The notes under the pieces are model-generated. The model did no database searches and was not told the DNA's origin. It worked only from the letters and a program-made list of their open reading frames with translations. Positions 1 to 8,992 of a stretch of DNA of 64,000 bases are shown piece by piece (the first letter of the stretch is position 1; every line of letters begins with the position of its first letter). This DNA comes from Nitrospirillum sp034427435. GTDB lineage: Bacteria > Pseudomonadota > Alphaproteobacteria > Azospirillales > Azospirillaceae. The translations under genes were made by a program, and so were the position numbers. The DNA is taken from positions 124,001 through 188,000 of the forward strand of contig NZ_JAXQNP010000002.1 in the NCBI RefSeq assembly GCF_034427435.1, written 5' to 3'.

Positions 1-21
1 TAACCACTCGGCCACCCTTCC
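1..21 (-). tRNA. tRNA-Ser, 5' part only
   Basis: Read on the minus strand, the first 21 bases give GGAAGGGTGGCCGAGTGGTT plus one base. This matches the acceptor 5' strand and D-arm of a class II serine tRNA. The rest of the gene, with the anticodon, lies outside the window, so the isoacceptor cannot be named. tRNA-Leu can start similarly, but GGAAGGGTGGCCGAG is much more typical of Ser. Confidence 0.7.
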
Positions 22-190
22 GTCGCCGCGTGTCCGACCGGGGTCGAAAACGGTGGACAGGTGGGTAGGCGTTTCGACCCCCTCCTGTCAACGGGGAAAT
101 GTTGGTCGGATGAAAAGACTGCTGCACAAGGGTGCCATGCCTGCGGAAAGCAGTGGCAAGCCTGCACCGCTTGGCGCTAAGGATGGCACC

Positions 191-1171
191 ATGAAGCGAT
201 CTGGATTTTCAAACCAGGGCCCGTCCCGCACCGGCGGCAACGGCCCCTCAGCCCCCAATTCCCCCCGCCCGCCCCGCGATGGCGGCCGGCCCGCCACGCC
301 CAAAGGTGCCGCGCCCAAGGGCAACGTCCCGGCGGGCGAGCGCGCCCGTGCGCACGAGGCGCGCACCGAAACGCGTGGCGAGCCCCGTGGCGAACCGCGC
401 GGCGCGGCCAAGAAGCCCGCGCCCGGCAAGGTGGCCCCCAAGCCGGGCATGCTCTATGGCCAGCACCCGGTGGTGGCCGCCTGGACCAACCCCGAACGGC
501 GCTGCAAGGCCCTGCTGGCCACGCCGGCCGGCCTGGAGCTGATGACCGAGGCCTTCGCCCAGGCCAAGGCCGCCGGCCTCGCCCGGCCGGAGCCCACGGT
601 GGTGGAGCGCGAGGCGCTGGACCGCCTGCTGCCGGCCGGCGCCGTGCACCAGGGCCTGGTGCTGGACGCCAGCCCCCTGCCCGAGCTGGACATCGCCGAC
701 GTCGACCGCGCCTGCGGTGAGACGGACATGGTGGTGGTCCTGGACCAGGTGACCGACCCCCACAACGTCGGCGCCATCCTGCGGTCCGCCGCCGCCTTCG
801 GCGCCAAGGCCGTCATCGTCCAGGATCGGCACGCGCCGGAGGTGACCGGGGTGCTGGCCAAGACCGCCTCGGGCGCGCTGGAGGTGGTGCCCCTGGTGCG
901 GGTGACCAACCTGTCCCGCGCGCTCACGGAGTTGCAGGACGGCGGATTCTTCTGCGTCGGCCTGGCCGAATCGGGGCCCAAGCCCCTGCACGCGCTGGAC
1001 TTCCCGGGGCGCGTCGCCGTCGTCATGGGGTCCGAGGGCGACGGCCTGCGGCGCCTGACCATGGAACGCTGCGATGCGCTGGCCCATCTGCCCACGCAGC
1101 CGCCCATCGGTAGCCTGAATGTGTCGAACGCGGCCGCCGTGGCGCTTTACGAGGTCGCGCGGCGACGCTAA
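191..1171 (+). CDS. rlmB: 23S rRNA (guanosine-2'-O-)-methyltransferase RlmB, SpoU/TrmH family
   Basis: SPOUT-class RNA ribose methyltransferase; RlmB methylates G2251 in the peptidyl-transferase P-loop of 23S rRNA using SAM. About 326 aa from the ATG at 191, which has AAGGA seven bases upstream. In-frame ATGs at 110 and 137 and a codon at 53 could extend it. The first ~90 residues are Pro/Arg/Gly/Ala-rich and disordered, as in many alphaproteobacterial homologues. The substrate-binding domain follows (YGQHPV motif), then the knotted SpoU domain with PHNVGAILRSAAAFGA, the GSEG loop and the C-terminal GSLNVSNAAAVALYE motif that forms the SAM site. Family is secure; the exact target base is inferred from best family match. 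Confidence 0.9.
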   Translation: MKRSGFSNQGPSRTGGNGPSAPNSPRPPRDGGRPATPKGAAPKGNVPAGERARAHEARTETRGEPRGEPRGAAKKPAPGKVAPKPGMLYGQHPVVAAWTNPERRCKALLATPAGLELMTEAFAQAKAAGLARPEPTVVEREALDRLLPAGAVHQGLVLDASPLPELDIADVDRACGETDMVVVLDQVTDPHNVGAILRSAAAFGAKAVIVQDRHAPEVTGVLAKTASGALEVVPLVRVTNLSRALTELQDGGFFCVGLAESGPKPLHALDFPGRVAVVMGSEGDGLRRLTMERCDALAHLPTQPPIGSLNVSNAAAVALYEVARRR

Positions 1172-1214
1172 GGTCTGCCCGCGCACGCCGCCGGGCCACC
1201 CGGCGGCCCTGGAT

Positions 1215-1290
1215 GCCGGCTTAGCTCAGTTGGTAGAGCAACCGCCTTGTAAGCGGTAGGTCGCGAGTTCAAGTCTCGCAGCCGGCACCA
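1215..1290 (+). tRNA. tRNA-Thr(UGU)
   Basis: A complete 76-base cloverleaf. The acceptor stem pairs GCCGGCT with AGCCGGC. The D-arm is TAGCTCAGTTGGTAGAGCA, the anticodon loop is CTTGTAA with anticodon TGT at 1248-1250, and the T-arm contains GTTCAAGTC. The 3' CCA is encoded at 1288-1290. It lies 43 bases after rlmB on the same strand. Confidence 0.97.
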
Positions 1291-1351
1291 GTTCCCCGTC
1301 CCTCCCGCGCCGGGCGCCGAGGGACGCGCAGGGGACGCCCGGGGGACGCAC

Positions 1352-2128
1352 TCAGCGAATCACGTAAGGCTTGTGCCCCAGGTCCAGCCCGATGTTGCCG
1401 GCCGGCACCTCGTTGAAGCTGCGATAACGGCCGCCACCCGGTCCCACGACATAGTCGGCCAGCGCGTCGTCATTCACGTAATAGACCGCCTGCGACCGGT
1501 AGATGTAATAGCCATCCCGGCTGATCGACACGGTCAGCATGAGTTCGGTGGAGGTGCTGTCCACCGAGGCCAGGGCCGCGTCCAGCGCCAGGCCGCCGGC
1601 CGCCGCCGTGATTCCCCAGGGAATGGCATCCAGCATCAGCTTGCCCACGGCCACCCCCGCCCCCAGGGCGGTCAGCGGCCCGGGGACGCTACGGTTGGCG
1701 TTGGTGAACCTGGGATGGGCGATGACGTTGACATCGATGGACACCAGCGTCACGTCGGGCTTGGGCTCCATGGCCACGGCGTGCCCGTTCTGGACAAAGG
1801 CGGTGGTGACCGCCTGCTGGAAGGCGTCCGCGAACGGGGAATCGCCATGCCGGGTGAGGTACACCTGCACCGGCGGTTTTTGCCCCGTCTGTTCCTGAAG
1901 ATAGGCGGAAACTGCCGAGGCCACGTCCTTGGACACCAGGATCCAGTGCGCCGCCGTTTCCATCTTGTACTGCGGCGCCGTGACGAAACTGGCGGCCACC
2001 GGCCGTTCCGAGCAGCCGGACAGCAACGCCCCCGCCAGCGCCAAACCGCAGAGCGCCGCCGCCGGCAAGGCACGCGCACGAAGACATGACCGGAAGGGAG
2101 GGATGGCGCGGAACATGGGGCGGTTCAT
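1352..2128 (-). CDS. Exported lipoprotein of unknown function
   Basis: About 258 aa if started at the ATG at 2128; an upstream in-frame start at 2167 gives 271 aa. The N-terminus has a basic stretch, a hydrophobic alanine/leucine segment and the lipobox LLSGC, so it should be a lipid-anchored envelope protein. The mature part contains an alpha/beta-looking stretch with a VNVIAHPRF motif, then a Gly/Ala-rich hydrophobic patch (about residues 140-185) that could be membrane-associated. It ends with a beta-rich region. I do not recognise the family. It stands alone, convergent with rlmB/tRNA-Thr. Confidence 0.7.
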   Translation of the reverse strand: MNRPMFRAIPPFRSCLRARALPAAALCGLALAGALLSGCSERPVAASFVTAPQYKMETAAHWILVSKDVASAVSAYLQEQTGQKPPVQVYLTRHGDSPFADAFQQAVTTAFVQNGHAVAMEPKPDVTLVSIDVNVIAHPRFTNANRSVPGPLTALGAGVAVGKLMLDAIPWGITAAAGGLALDAALASVDSTSTELMLTVSISRDGYYIYRSQAVYYVNDDALADYVVGPGGGRYRSFNEVPAGNIGLDLGHKPYVIR

Positions 2129-2248
2129 CTCTGGCGGCTCGATTCTGACCTGGAGGCCCGCCATCACGCGGGCCCGCTATGACCATGGGGCCCGCCGCCG
2201 GGCGAGCCCACGCCGTCAATCAAGCAAACGCCGTGCCGCGCCAGGCGA

Positions 2249-2977
2249 TCACACCGCCGGCGCACCGCCAGCGGGCGTCAGGATGGTCAGCGCGCTGTCG
2301 TCGCCCTTGGCGCGCTCCCCCGCCGGCGCCTGCCCCAGCACCTGGAAGCACAGCGTCTCGGCGATGTTGGTGGCGTGGTCGCCGATCCGCTCCAGATTCT
2401 TGGCCGCGAACATCAGGTGGGTGCAGGCGGTGATGCGCTGCGGCGCTTCCATCATGTAGGTCAGCAGCTCGCGGAACAGGGCGGTATAGGCCAGGTCCAC
2501 CTCGCTGTCGGCGTCGCGCACCGCCAGGGCCGCCGCCGCGTCGCTGTCGGCATAGGCCGTCACCACCCGGGTCAGCATGTCGTTGGCGGCGTCGCCGATG
2601 CGGCGCAGCGACCGGGTCAACTCCACCTCCGGCATCTGGTTCAGCGCCAGCGAGCGCTTGGCCACATTGGCCGCGAAATCGCCGATGCGTTCCAGATTGT
2701 TGGAGATCTTCAGCGCCGCCACCACCTCGCGCAGGTCGCTGCCCACCGGCGCCCTCAGCGCCAGCACCTTCAGCGTCTGCTCTTCGATGCGCTTCTCCAG
2801 GGCGTCGATCTTGTCGTCGTCCGCCATGACCGCTGCCGCCAGATCGCCATCCCTGTCCAGCGTCGCCTTCAGGGCGCGGCTGAGCTGGGAGGAGGCCAGC
2901 CGCCCCATCTCCGTGATGGCGCGGTGGAGTTGGGCCAGTTCTTCGTCATAGGACGTCACGATATGGCCGGTCGACAT
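2249..2977 (-). CDS. phoU: Phosphate transport system regulatory protein PhoU
   Basis: 242 aa, the usual PhoU length. It starts at the ATG at 2977, preceded by AAGGAAGAA. Two PhoU three-helix repeats are visible, each with the family E/DxxxD metal-binding signature: NLERIGDFAANVAKR in the first half and NLERIGDHATNIAET in the second. PhoU couples the PstSCAB transporter to the PhoR kinase and represses the Pho regulon when phosphate is plentiful. No pst or phoBR gene is adjacent, so this copy is an orphan or separated from the pst operon. Acts in the cytoplasm at the membrane face. Confidence 0.93.
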   Translation of the reverse strand: MSTGHIVTSYDEELAQLHRAITEMGRLASSQLSRALKATLDRDGDLAAAVMADDDKIDALEKRIEEQTLKVLALRAPVGSDLREVVAALKISNNLERIGDFAANVAKRSLALNQMPEVELTRSLRRIGDAANDMLTRVVTAYADSDAAAALAVRDADSEVDLAYTALFRELLTYMMEAPQRITACTHLMFAAKNLERIGDHATNIAETLCFQVLGQAPAGERAKGDDSALTILTPAGGAPAV

Positions 2978-3255
2978 TCGCTGTTCTTCCTTAAACCGAA
3001 TAATTGACGACACTCCGGTCGGGGGCCGCGGATAATCCCATGGGGCCAAGACCCCACCCCGCAGGGGTAGCATCCCCTATTACCGGCCCCCATTACCGGC
3101 GACGCGGGCCGCCGATTCACGCCCTAGCTTGGCCCAAGCGGTGCCAGCGTCAATGGTTTCTTAGCAAAGGGATAGGATGTTTTGTTGTAAGCAGTCCAAA
3201 AGAAATACAGACTGCCCGCAAATTCACGATTGCCGCTGAGAGGCCCGACCGGGGC

Positions 3256-4557
3256 ATGACACCGCACGAATTGATCGCCGTCCTGGAAAAGCACGACCGC
3301 TGGCTGAAGCGGAAGACGGGCGGCGCCCGCGCCATGCTGCCGCTGGTCGACTTGCAGGGCGCCACCTTCTCCGGCATGAACCTGCAGTCCGCCAAGCTGT
3401 CGGGCGCCAACCTCACCGGCTGCGACTTCACCTCCGCCAACCTCAGCATGGCCGACCTGTTCGCCGCCAGGCTGACCCGCGCCGTGCTGATCAACGCCAA
3501 CCTGTACCGCGCCGACCTGCGCGGCGCCCACATGCGCGGCGCCCGCTTGAAGGGCGCCATCCTGCGGGAAGCCGACCTGCGCGGCGGCGCGCTGCTGGAC
3601 CGCCGGGGCCCCGGCCAGGTCAGCATGCAACAGTCCGATCTGCGCGGCGCCGACATGGACGACGCCCTGCTGTCCAGCGCCAACCTGGCGGGCGCCGATC
3701 TCAGCGAGACCAGCATGGTCGGCGCCGACTGCTCCGGCGCCCAGTTGTCCGGCTGCAATCTGGCCAAATCGGTGCTGAAGTCCGCCAACTTCACCGGCTG
3801 CGACATGCGCGGCGTCAACCTGTCGGGCAGCAACCTGACGGGGGCGGTGCTGCGGGACTGCCGTCTGGCGGGTGCCACCCTGGCCGGCGCCAACCTAATG
3901 AACGCCGACCTGACGGGCGCCAACCTGGAGGGGGTGGACCTGACCGGCGTGGACACCACCGGCGCCAACCTGGCCCGGGGGTCGGAGAATTTCTCGGAAA
4001 AGATCCAGAAGGCGCTGGGCCACCACCGCACCTGGATCCTGAGCAATGGCGCCAAGGGCATCCGGGCGGAGCTGATGGGCGAGGATTTGAGCCACATCGA
4101 CCTGAAAGGCGTGAACCTCAGCGGCGCCGACCTGAAGGGCGCCAAGCTGGTGGGCGCCAAGCTGTGCGACGCCTTGTTCATCATGTCCGACCTGGCCGGC
4201 GCGGACCTGCGCGGCGCCGACCTGACCGGTGCCACCCTGGACGGCGTCAGCCTGCGCGGCACCGACCTGACCGGCGCCAAGCTGGATGGGGCGGAGATCG
4301 GTTCAGTCGACATCAAGGGGCCGGACGGCCGCCCCATCGGGCGACTGTGGCCCGCGAACCTGGCGGACGCCCAGTTGATGAAGGCCAGCCTGCAACGCGC
4401 CAACCTGCGCAGCGCCAACCTGTCGGGCGCGGACCTGCGCGGCGCCGACCTCAGCGGCGCGAACCTGATCGACGCCAACCTGCGCGGCGCCCTGCTGGAG
4501 GGTGCGCTCCTCGATGGCGCCGCCATGCCCGCCTTGATCGACGACGACGACGATTGA
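3256..4557 (+). CDS. Pentapeptide-repeat protein
   Basis: About 433 aa from the ATG at 3256. After a ~30-residue lead helix (TPHELIAVLEKHDRWL), almost the whole chain is tandem A(D/N)LxG-type pentapeptides, which fold as a right-handed quadrilateral beta helix. Two repeat blocks are separated by a non-repeat linker around residues 240-275 containing a KALGHHRTW motif. The C-terminus ends in an acidic run of five Asp. No signal peptide, so probably cytoplasmic. The family has no single function: some members mimic DNA and bind gyrase, others are scaffolds. A relatively AT-rich tract at 3160-3230 is a plausible promoter area. Start choice is moderately certain because the ribosome-binding site (GAGAGG) is 13 or so bases away. 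Confidence 0.85.
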   Translation: MTPHELIAVLEKHDRWLKRKTGGARAMLPLVDLQGATFSGMNLQSAKLSGANLTGCDFTSANLSMADLFAARLTRAVLINANLYRADLRGAHMRGARLKGAILREADLRGGALLDRRGPGQVSMQQSDLRGADMDDALLSSANLAGADLSETSMVGADCSGAQLSGCNLAKSVLKSANFTGCDMRGVNLSGSNLTGAVLRDCRLAGATLAGANLMNADLTGANLEGVDLTGVDTTGANLARGSENFSEKIQKALGHHRTWILSNGAKGIRAELMGEDLSHIDLKGVNLSGADLKGAKLVGAKLCDALFIMSDLAGADLRGADLTGATLDGVSLRGTDLTGAKLDGAEIGSVDIKGPDGRPIGRLWPANLADAQLMKASLQRANLRSANLSGADLRGADLSGANLIDANLRGALLEGALLDGAAMPALIDDDDD

Positions 4558-4623
4558 GCGTCCCGCTTCCCTGGCGCCGTGGCCGCCATTAAGCATAGCC
4601 GCTGATCTGGAGGCGGGGACGTC

Positions 4624-5538
4624 GTGAGAGGAAGCAGGATAGCCCGGCGGGCGGCATTGGCCGCGTTGGCCCTGATGGCAGTGGCGCCGGCCTGGGTGCC
4701 AGCATGGGGCGGTCCGACAACCGGCGCCCCACCCCCCAGCACCCAGCCCCGGCGGGTCGTCTCCCTCAACCTATGCACCGACCAGCTTGCGGCGCTGCTG
4801 CTGCCGCCCGGACGCATCGCCGCCCTGTCGCACTTGGCGGCCGACCCAACGCTGTCCTACGTCGCGGGGCGCATCGGCGGCATCCCGCTGACCCAGGGCG
4901 GGGCGGAGGAGCTGCTGGCGCTGAAGCCGGATCTGGTGCTGGCCGGACGGTACACGGCGCAGGCCGCGGTGCGCATGGCCAAGGCCCACCATATCCCTGT
5001 CGTACAGGTCGGCCTGATCGCCGATTTCGATGGAATTCGCGACCAGGTGCGCGCCGTGGCCGCCGCGCTGGGCGAATCAGCGACGGGCGAATCGCTACTG
5101 GCGGACATGGACCGGCGCCTGGCGGCGGCGGCACCCACCGATGACCGGCGGCCCACCGCCCTATCGCTGGCGCCGGGCGCCTTCACCTCCGGCGCCGGCA
5201 CCCTGACCGCCGCCGTCATGAATGCCGCCGGCCTGGCCAACTATCCCGCCACCAAGGGCATGACCGGCTATGGCTATCTGACGGTGGAGGGAATCGTGGC
5301 CGACCCGCCCGACCTGCTGATAACCGGCGCGCCCGATACGGCGGAGGACCGGCACCCCTCGCTGTCCGGCGCCCTCATCGCCCACCCCGCCCTGCTGCGG
5401 GCGATACCGCCCAGCCGCCGCCCGCACCTGGATGAGACGCTGCTGGGCTGCGGCGGCCCCTACACGGTGGAGGCGGTGGAGGCGCTGGCCCGCGCCCGGA
5501 CGGACTGGCTGAACCGCCAGCGGGCAGGGACGCCATGA
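4624..5538 (+). CDS. Periplasmic substrate-binding protein of iron-chelate/heme/cobalamin ABC importer
   Basis: 304 aa with a GTG start, GGAGG upstream, and a signal peptide (basic start, then an alanine-rich hydrophobic segment). The mature protein opens with RRVVSLNLCTDQLAALL, the typical entry to the class III (BtuF/FhuD/FepB) fold, and later has ALKPDLVLAG and the closing LLGCGGPYTVEAVE segment. It delivers a metal-chelate or corrinoid to the membrane permease encoded immediately downstream (4-base ATGA overlap). The ligand cannot be read from sequence. No cobalamin riboswitch fits in the 66 bases upstream. Confidence 0.87.
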   Translation: MRGSRIARRAALAALALMAVAPAWVPAWGGPTTGAPPPSTQPRRVVSLNLCTDQLAALLLPPGRIAALSHLAADPTLSYVAGRIGGIPLTQGGAEELLALKPDLVLAGRYTAQAAVRMAKAHHIPVVQVGLIADFDGIRDQVRAVAAALGESATGESLLADMDRRLAAAAPTDDRRPTALSLAPGAFTSGAGTLTAAVMNAAGLANYPATKGMTGYGYLTVEGIVADPPDLLITGAPDTAEDRHPSLSGALIAHPALLRAIPPSRRPHLDETLLGCGGPYTVEAVEALARARTDWLNRQRAGTP

Positions 5539-6539
5539 CCCCGCCCCCGTGGATTCGTCGTCATCCTCTGGGGGCACTGCTACCCCTGACGGCCGCGCTG
5601 TTCATCGCCTCCCTCTCCGTCGGGGCCAGCGGCGTGTCGCTGGCGGGGGTGTGGGCCGATTGGCGCGGCGGCGCCGGCGGCATGGCCTGGGTGATCTTCA
5701 CCGAGATTAGGCTGCCCCGCGCCCTGCTGGGCCTGTTGGTGGGGGGCGCCCTGGGCATGGCCGGAGCCGCCTTGCAGGGCATGCTGCGCAACCCGCTGGC
5801 GGAGCCGGCGGTCATCGGTGTATCGCCCTGCGCCGCGCTGGGAGCCGTCATCGTCTTCTACAGCGGCTGGGCCACCAGCCTGGCGCTGGCCGTGCCCCTG
5901 GGCGGCATCGCCGGCGCGCTCATCGCCGTGGCGCTGCTGTTCGCGCTGGCGGGGCGCAGCGTCGGCGTCCTCACGCTGATCCTGGCCGGCATCGCGCTCA
6001 GCAGCTTCGCCGGCGCCGCCACCTCGCTGGCCCTGTCCCTGTCACCCAACCCCTATGCCTTGGCGGAAATCGTCTTCTGGATGATGGGCTCGCTGGCCGA
6101 CCGGACCTTGGACCAGGTCTACCTGGCCGCGCCCTTCATCGGCGTCGGCGCCGCCCTGCTGCTGAGTGCCGGTCCGGCGCTGGACGCGCTGTCACTGGGG
6201 GAGGATACGGCGCAGTCCCTGGGATTTCCCCTGCGCCGGGTGGGGGCCCGGGTGGTGGTGGGCACGGCGCTGGCCGTGGGCGCCGCGGTCGCCGTGACGG
6301 GCGCCATCGGCTTTGTCGGCCTGGTGGTGCCGCACCTGCTGCGCCCCCTGGTCGGGCACCAGCCCCGCCGCCTGCTTCTGCCCAGCTTCGCCGGCGGCGC
6401 CTGCCTGGTGCTGGCGGCCGACACGGCGGTGCGTTTGGGCGGGCCGGGGCCGGAGCTGAAGCTGGGCGTGGTCACCGCCCTGCTGGGCGCGCCGTTTTTC
6501 CTGGGGCTGGTGCTGGCCACCCGCCGCCGGCTGGCCTGA
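5535..6539 (+). CDS. ABC transporter permease, FecCD/BtuC family
   Basis: 334 aa integral membrane protein with about nine or ten hydrophobic helices. FecCD signatures are present: RLPRALLGLLVGGALGMAG near the N-terminus, GMLRNPLAEP, and GFVGLVVPHLLRPLVG in the second half, which forms the coupling helix contacting the ATPase. It overlaps the binding-protein gene by four bases (ATGA), so the two are translationally coupled. It probably works as a homodimer with the ATPase downstream to move a siderophore, heme or cobalamin across the inner membrane. Confidence 0.92.
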   Translation: MTPPPWIRRHPLGALLPLTAALFIASLSVGASGVSLAGVWADWRGGAGGMAWVIFTEIRLPRALLGLLVGGALGMAGAALQGMLRNPLAEPAVIGVSPCAALGAVIVFYSGWATSLALAVPLGGIAGALIAVALLFALAGRSVGVLTLILAGIALSSFAGAATSLALSLSPNPYALAEIVFWMMGSLADRTLDQVYLAAPFIGVGAALLLSAGPALDALSLGEDTAQSLGFPLRRVGARVVVGTALAVGAAVAVTGAIGFVGLVVPHLLRPLVGHQPRRLLLPSFAGGACLVLAADTAVRLGGPGPELKLGVVTALLGAPFFLGLVLATRRRLA

Positions 6540-6549
6540 GAGGTTGGAC

Positions 6550-7317
6550 ATGACCCTGTTGCAGGCCCATGACATCCACCTGGCCCTGGACGGCCGGACC
6601 ATCCTGGACGGCGTATCGCTGGCGCTGCGGGCGGGGGAGGTCTGCGGCCTGATCGGCCCCAACGGCGCCGGCAAGTCCAGCCTGATGCGCATCCTGGCGG
6701 GCCTGCGCCGGCCGGACAGGGGCGGCGTGGCGTTGGACGGCCGCCCCCTGCCCTGCCCGCCCGACCGCGCCAGCGCCCGCCGGATGGCCTATCTGGCGCA
6801 GGAGCGGGACATCCATTGGCCGCTGACGGTGGCCCATGTGGTGGGCCTGGGCCGGCTGCCCCACCAGGGGCCCTTCCGCGCCGATGGCGCCGCCGACCGC
6901 GACGCCGTGGAGCGGGCCATGGCCGACGCCGACTGCGCCCACCTGCGCGACCGTGTCGCCACCACCCTGTCGGGCGGGGAGCGGGCGCGGGTGCTGCTAG
7001 CCCGCGCGCTGGCGACGGCGCCGGATGTCCTGCTGGCGGATGAGCCGGCGGCCAGCCTGGACCCGCTGCACCAGGTGCAGGTCATGTCCCTGCTGCGGCG
7101 GCGGGCCCACGGGAACGGAAGCGCCGTGCTGGCGGTGCTGCACGACCTGAACGCGGCGGCCCAGTGGTGCGACCGCGTCGTGGTGCTGCAGGACGGACGG
7201 GTGGCGGGGGACGGCCCGCCCCAGGCGGTGCTGGAACCGGGGCTGCTGCGCACCATTTATGGCGTTGACATCATCCCGGGCAGCGTCGAGGGACGGCCGG
7301 TGTTCGTGACGCGCTAG
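6550..7317 (+). CDS. ABC transporter ATP-binding protein, iron-chelate/heme/cobalamin type
   Basis: About 255 aa from the ATG at 6550, with GAGAGG six bases upstream; a TTG at 6544 is the alternative. Walker A is GPNGAGKSS (about residues 36-44), the signature motif is LSGGERARV, Walker B is VLLADEP, and the switch His is in VLHDLNAA. This matches the FecE/BtuD/HmuV ATPase class. It is the third gene of a binding protein-permease-ATPase unit with gaps under 12 bases, so it energises the importer encoded by the two preceding genes. No TonB-dependent receptor is adjacent. Confidence 0.92.
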   Translation: MTLLQAHDIHLALDGRTILDGVSLALRAGEVCGLIGPNGAGKSSLMRILAGLRRPDRGGVALDGRPLPCPPDRASARRMAYLAQERDIHWPLTVAHVVGLGRLPHQGPFRADGAADRDAVERAMADADCAHLRDRVATTLSGGERARVLLARALATAPDVLLADEPAASLDPLHQVQVMSLLRRRAHGNGSAVLAVLHDLNAAAQWCDRVVVLQDGRVAGDGPPQAVLEPGLLRTIYGVDIIPGSVEGRPVFVTR

Positions 7318-7378
7318 TGCCTGTCACGAAGACGGCTATGATGGGACCGGTTTCAGGTTGCGGAAAAAGGAGCGCGCG

Positions 7379-8257
7379 ATGCGACAGGTGACGGTGGCGG
7401 CCACCCAGACGTGGTGCGACTGGAACAAGGACGGCAACATCGACCGGGTGGAGGCGCTGGTGCGCCGCGCCGCGGCCGAGGGCGCGCAGATCATCCTGCC
7501 GCAGGAACTGTTCGAGACGCCCTACTTCTGCATCAACCAGAAGGCCGCGCACTTCGCCCACGCCGCCCCGGCGGATGGCCATCCCGTGCTGAACCGCTTC
7601 ACGGCGTTGGCGCGTGAGCTGCAGGTCGTCCTGCCCACCAGCTTTTTCGAGCGGGCGGGCACCGTCTATTTCAATTCCCTGGCCATGATCGACGCCGACG
7701 GCAGCATCCTGGGCATCTACCGCAAGAGCCACATCCCCGATGGCCCCGGCTATCAGGAGAAGTTCTATTTCAGCCCCGGCGACACCGGCTTCCAGGTCTA
7801 CAAGACCCGCTACGCCACCATCGGCACGGCCATCTGCTGGGACCAGTGGTTCCCGGAGGCCGCGCGCGTCATGGCGCTGCAGGGGGCGGAGATCCTGTTC
7901 TATCCCACCGCCATCGGCTCGGAGCCGCAGGACCCCACTTTGGACAGCCGCGACCACTGGCAGCGGGTGATGCAGGGCCATGCCGGGGCCAACCTGGTGC
8001 CGCTGGTGGCCAGCAACCGGGTGGGCACCGAGCCGGATGACGACCGCGCCATCACCTTCTACGGCTCGTCCTTCATCGCCGGCCCCAAGGGCGAGAAGGT
8101 CGCGGAAGCGACTCGTGAGGAAGAGACGGTGCTGACCGCCACCTTCGATCTGGACCAGATCGCGGCCATGCGGTCGTCCTGGGGGGTGTTCCGCGACCGT
8201 CGGCCAGAGCTGTATGCGCCGCTGTTGACCCTGGATGGACGCACACGCAGGGGTTGA
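7379..8257 (+). CDS. aguB: N-carbamoylputrescine amidase
   Basis: 292 aa, starting at the ATG at 7379 behind AAAAAGGAG. Carbon-nitrogen hydrolase (nitrilase) superfamily; it hydrolyses N-carbamoylputrescine to putrescine, CO2 and ammonia, the last step of the agmatine route of polyamine synthesis. The catalytic triad is visible: Glu43 in PQELFET, Lys116 in YRKSHIPDG and Cys153 in AICWDQWFPE. The HIPDGPGYQEKFYFSPGD and DSRDHWQRVMQGHAGAN segments (quoted in part) are typical of AguB rather than of other nitrilases. The agmatine deiminase partner (aguA) is not adjacent. Confidence 0.93.
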   Translation: MRQVTVAATQTWCDWNKDGNIDRVEALVRRAAAEGAQIILPQELFETPYFCINQKAAHFAHAAPADGHPVLNRFTALARELQVVLPTSFFERAGTVYFNSLAMIDADGSILGIYRKSHIPDGPGYQEKFYFSPGDTGFQVYKTRYATIGTAICWDQWFPEAARVMALQGAEILFYPTAIGSEPQDPTLDSRDHWQRVMQGHAGANLVPLVASNRVGTEPDDDRAITFYGSSFIAGPKGEKVAEATREEETVLTATFDLDQIAAMRSSWGVFRDRRPELYAPLLTLDGRTRRG

Positions 8258-8426
8258 CGGTAAATCCTTGCCATTTCATTGGGCAAATGGCGCATTAACC
8301 AACAAATAACGATTACATTGCCGTCACGCATTGGCCCCAACTGCCGCATCCCCAGATAAATCCTTTTGCCAAAGGCGATTCTGCGATAAACGAGGGGCGG
8401 CAGTTGTTAAATCGAGGTCAATACAA

Positions 8427-8891
8427 ATGGGTGCTCAAAAGAGCTCTGTGACCGGTACCCTTGCGTCCGCGTACTCACTTTCCAAGCGAGGCGAGGGTCC
8501 CAATCCTATCGATATCCATGTCGGTAATCGCTTGCGCTTGCGCCGTACTTTGCTGGGCCTGAGCCAGGAGATCCTGGGCGAGGCCGTTGGAATCACCTTC
8601 CAGCAGCTACAGAAGTATGAGCGGGGCATGAACCGCATCAGCGCCAGCCGGCTGTTCAACCTTTCGCAGGTGCTGGGCGTGCCCGTCGGGTACTTCTTCG
8701 AAGACCTGCCGGCGACCGAGCAGGCCACGCGCATCGCGTTGGGCAGCGAGGAAGGTGAGACCATGGCCCGGCGGGAAACGCTGGAGCTGGTGCGCGCCTA
8801 TTACCGCGTGCCGGACGGCGCCGTCCGCCGCCGCGCCTTCGACCTGCTGAAGGCCCTGGGTGGCGACGCTCGTGAAAACGAAGACGCCTAA
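8427..8891 (+). CDS. XRE-family helix-turn-helix transcriptional regulator
   Basis: 154 aa from the ATG at 8427, with GAGGT nine bases upstream. An HTH_3 domain spans about residues 31-90: HVGNRLRLRR, then GLSQEILGEAVGITFQQLQKYE, then SRLFNLSQVLGVPVGYFF. A short alpha-helical tail follows, ending RRRAFDLLKALGG. This layout is common in alphaproteobacterial regulators that are chromosomal and single-copy. The 170-base upstream region is AT-rich and contains two short inverted repeats (CCATTT...AAATGG at 8271-8290; CCTTT...AAAGG near 8362-8375), which could be operators. Targets unknown. Confidence 0.88.
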   Translation: MGAQKSSVTGTLASAYSLSKRGEGPNPIDIHVGNRLRLRRTLLGLSQEILGEAVGITFQQLQKYERGMNRISASRLFNLSQVLGVPVGYFFEDLPATEQATRIALGSEEGETMARRETLELVRAYYRVPDGAVRRRAFDLLKALGGDARENEDA

Positions 8892-8929
8892 GACCTGAAA
8901 GTTTCACGTGTCTTAGGGTATATTGCCGA

Positions 8930-8958
8930 CCGCCGGATGGCCTCCCCATCCGGCGGTT
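8930..8958 (+). terminator. Stem-loop after the XRE regulator
   Basis: ACCGCCGGATGG (8930-8941) pairs perfectly with CCATCCGGCGGT (8947-8958) around a 5-base loop, 39 bases after the stop codon. There is no T-run, so it may be a Rho-assisted terminator or an mRNA-stabilising hairpin rather than a classical intrinsic terminator. Confidence 0.5.
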
Positions 8959-8992
8959 GCCTTATGGCCCCCTCGCACGCGTCGAAGCCCAA

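Noticed and set aside
4558..4623. Possible cobalamin riboswitch ahead of the ABC importer
   Set aside because: Only 66 bases are available and no B12-box-like motif was seen.
3150..4817. Long antisense frame over the pentapeptide-repeat gene
   Set aside because: Its serine/arginine/proline composition is simply the complement of A(D/N)LxG repeats; no start signals or family resemblance.
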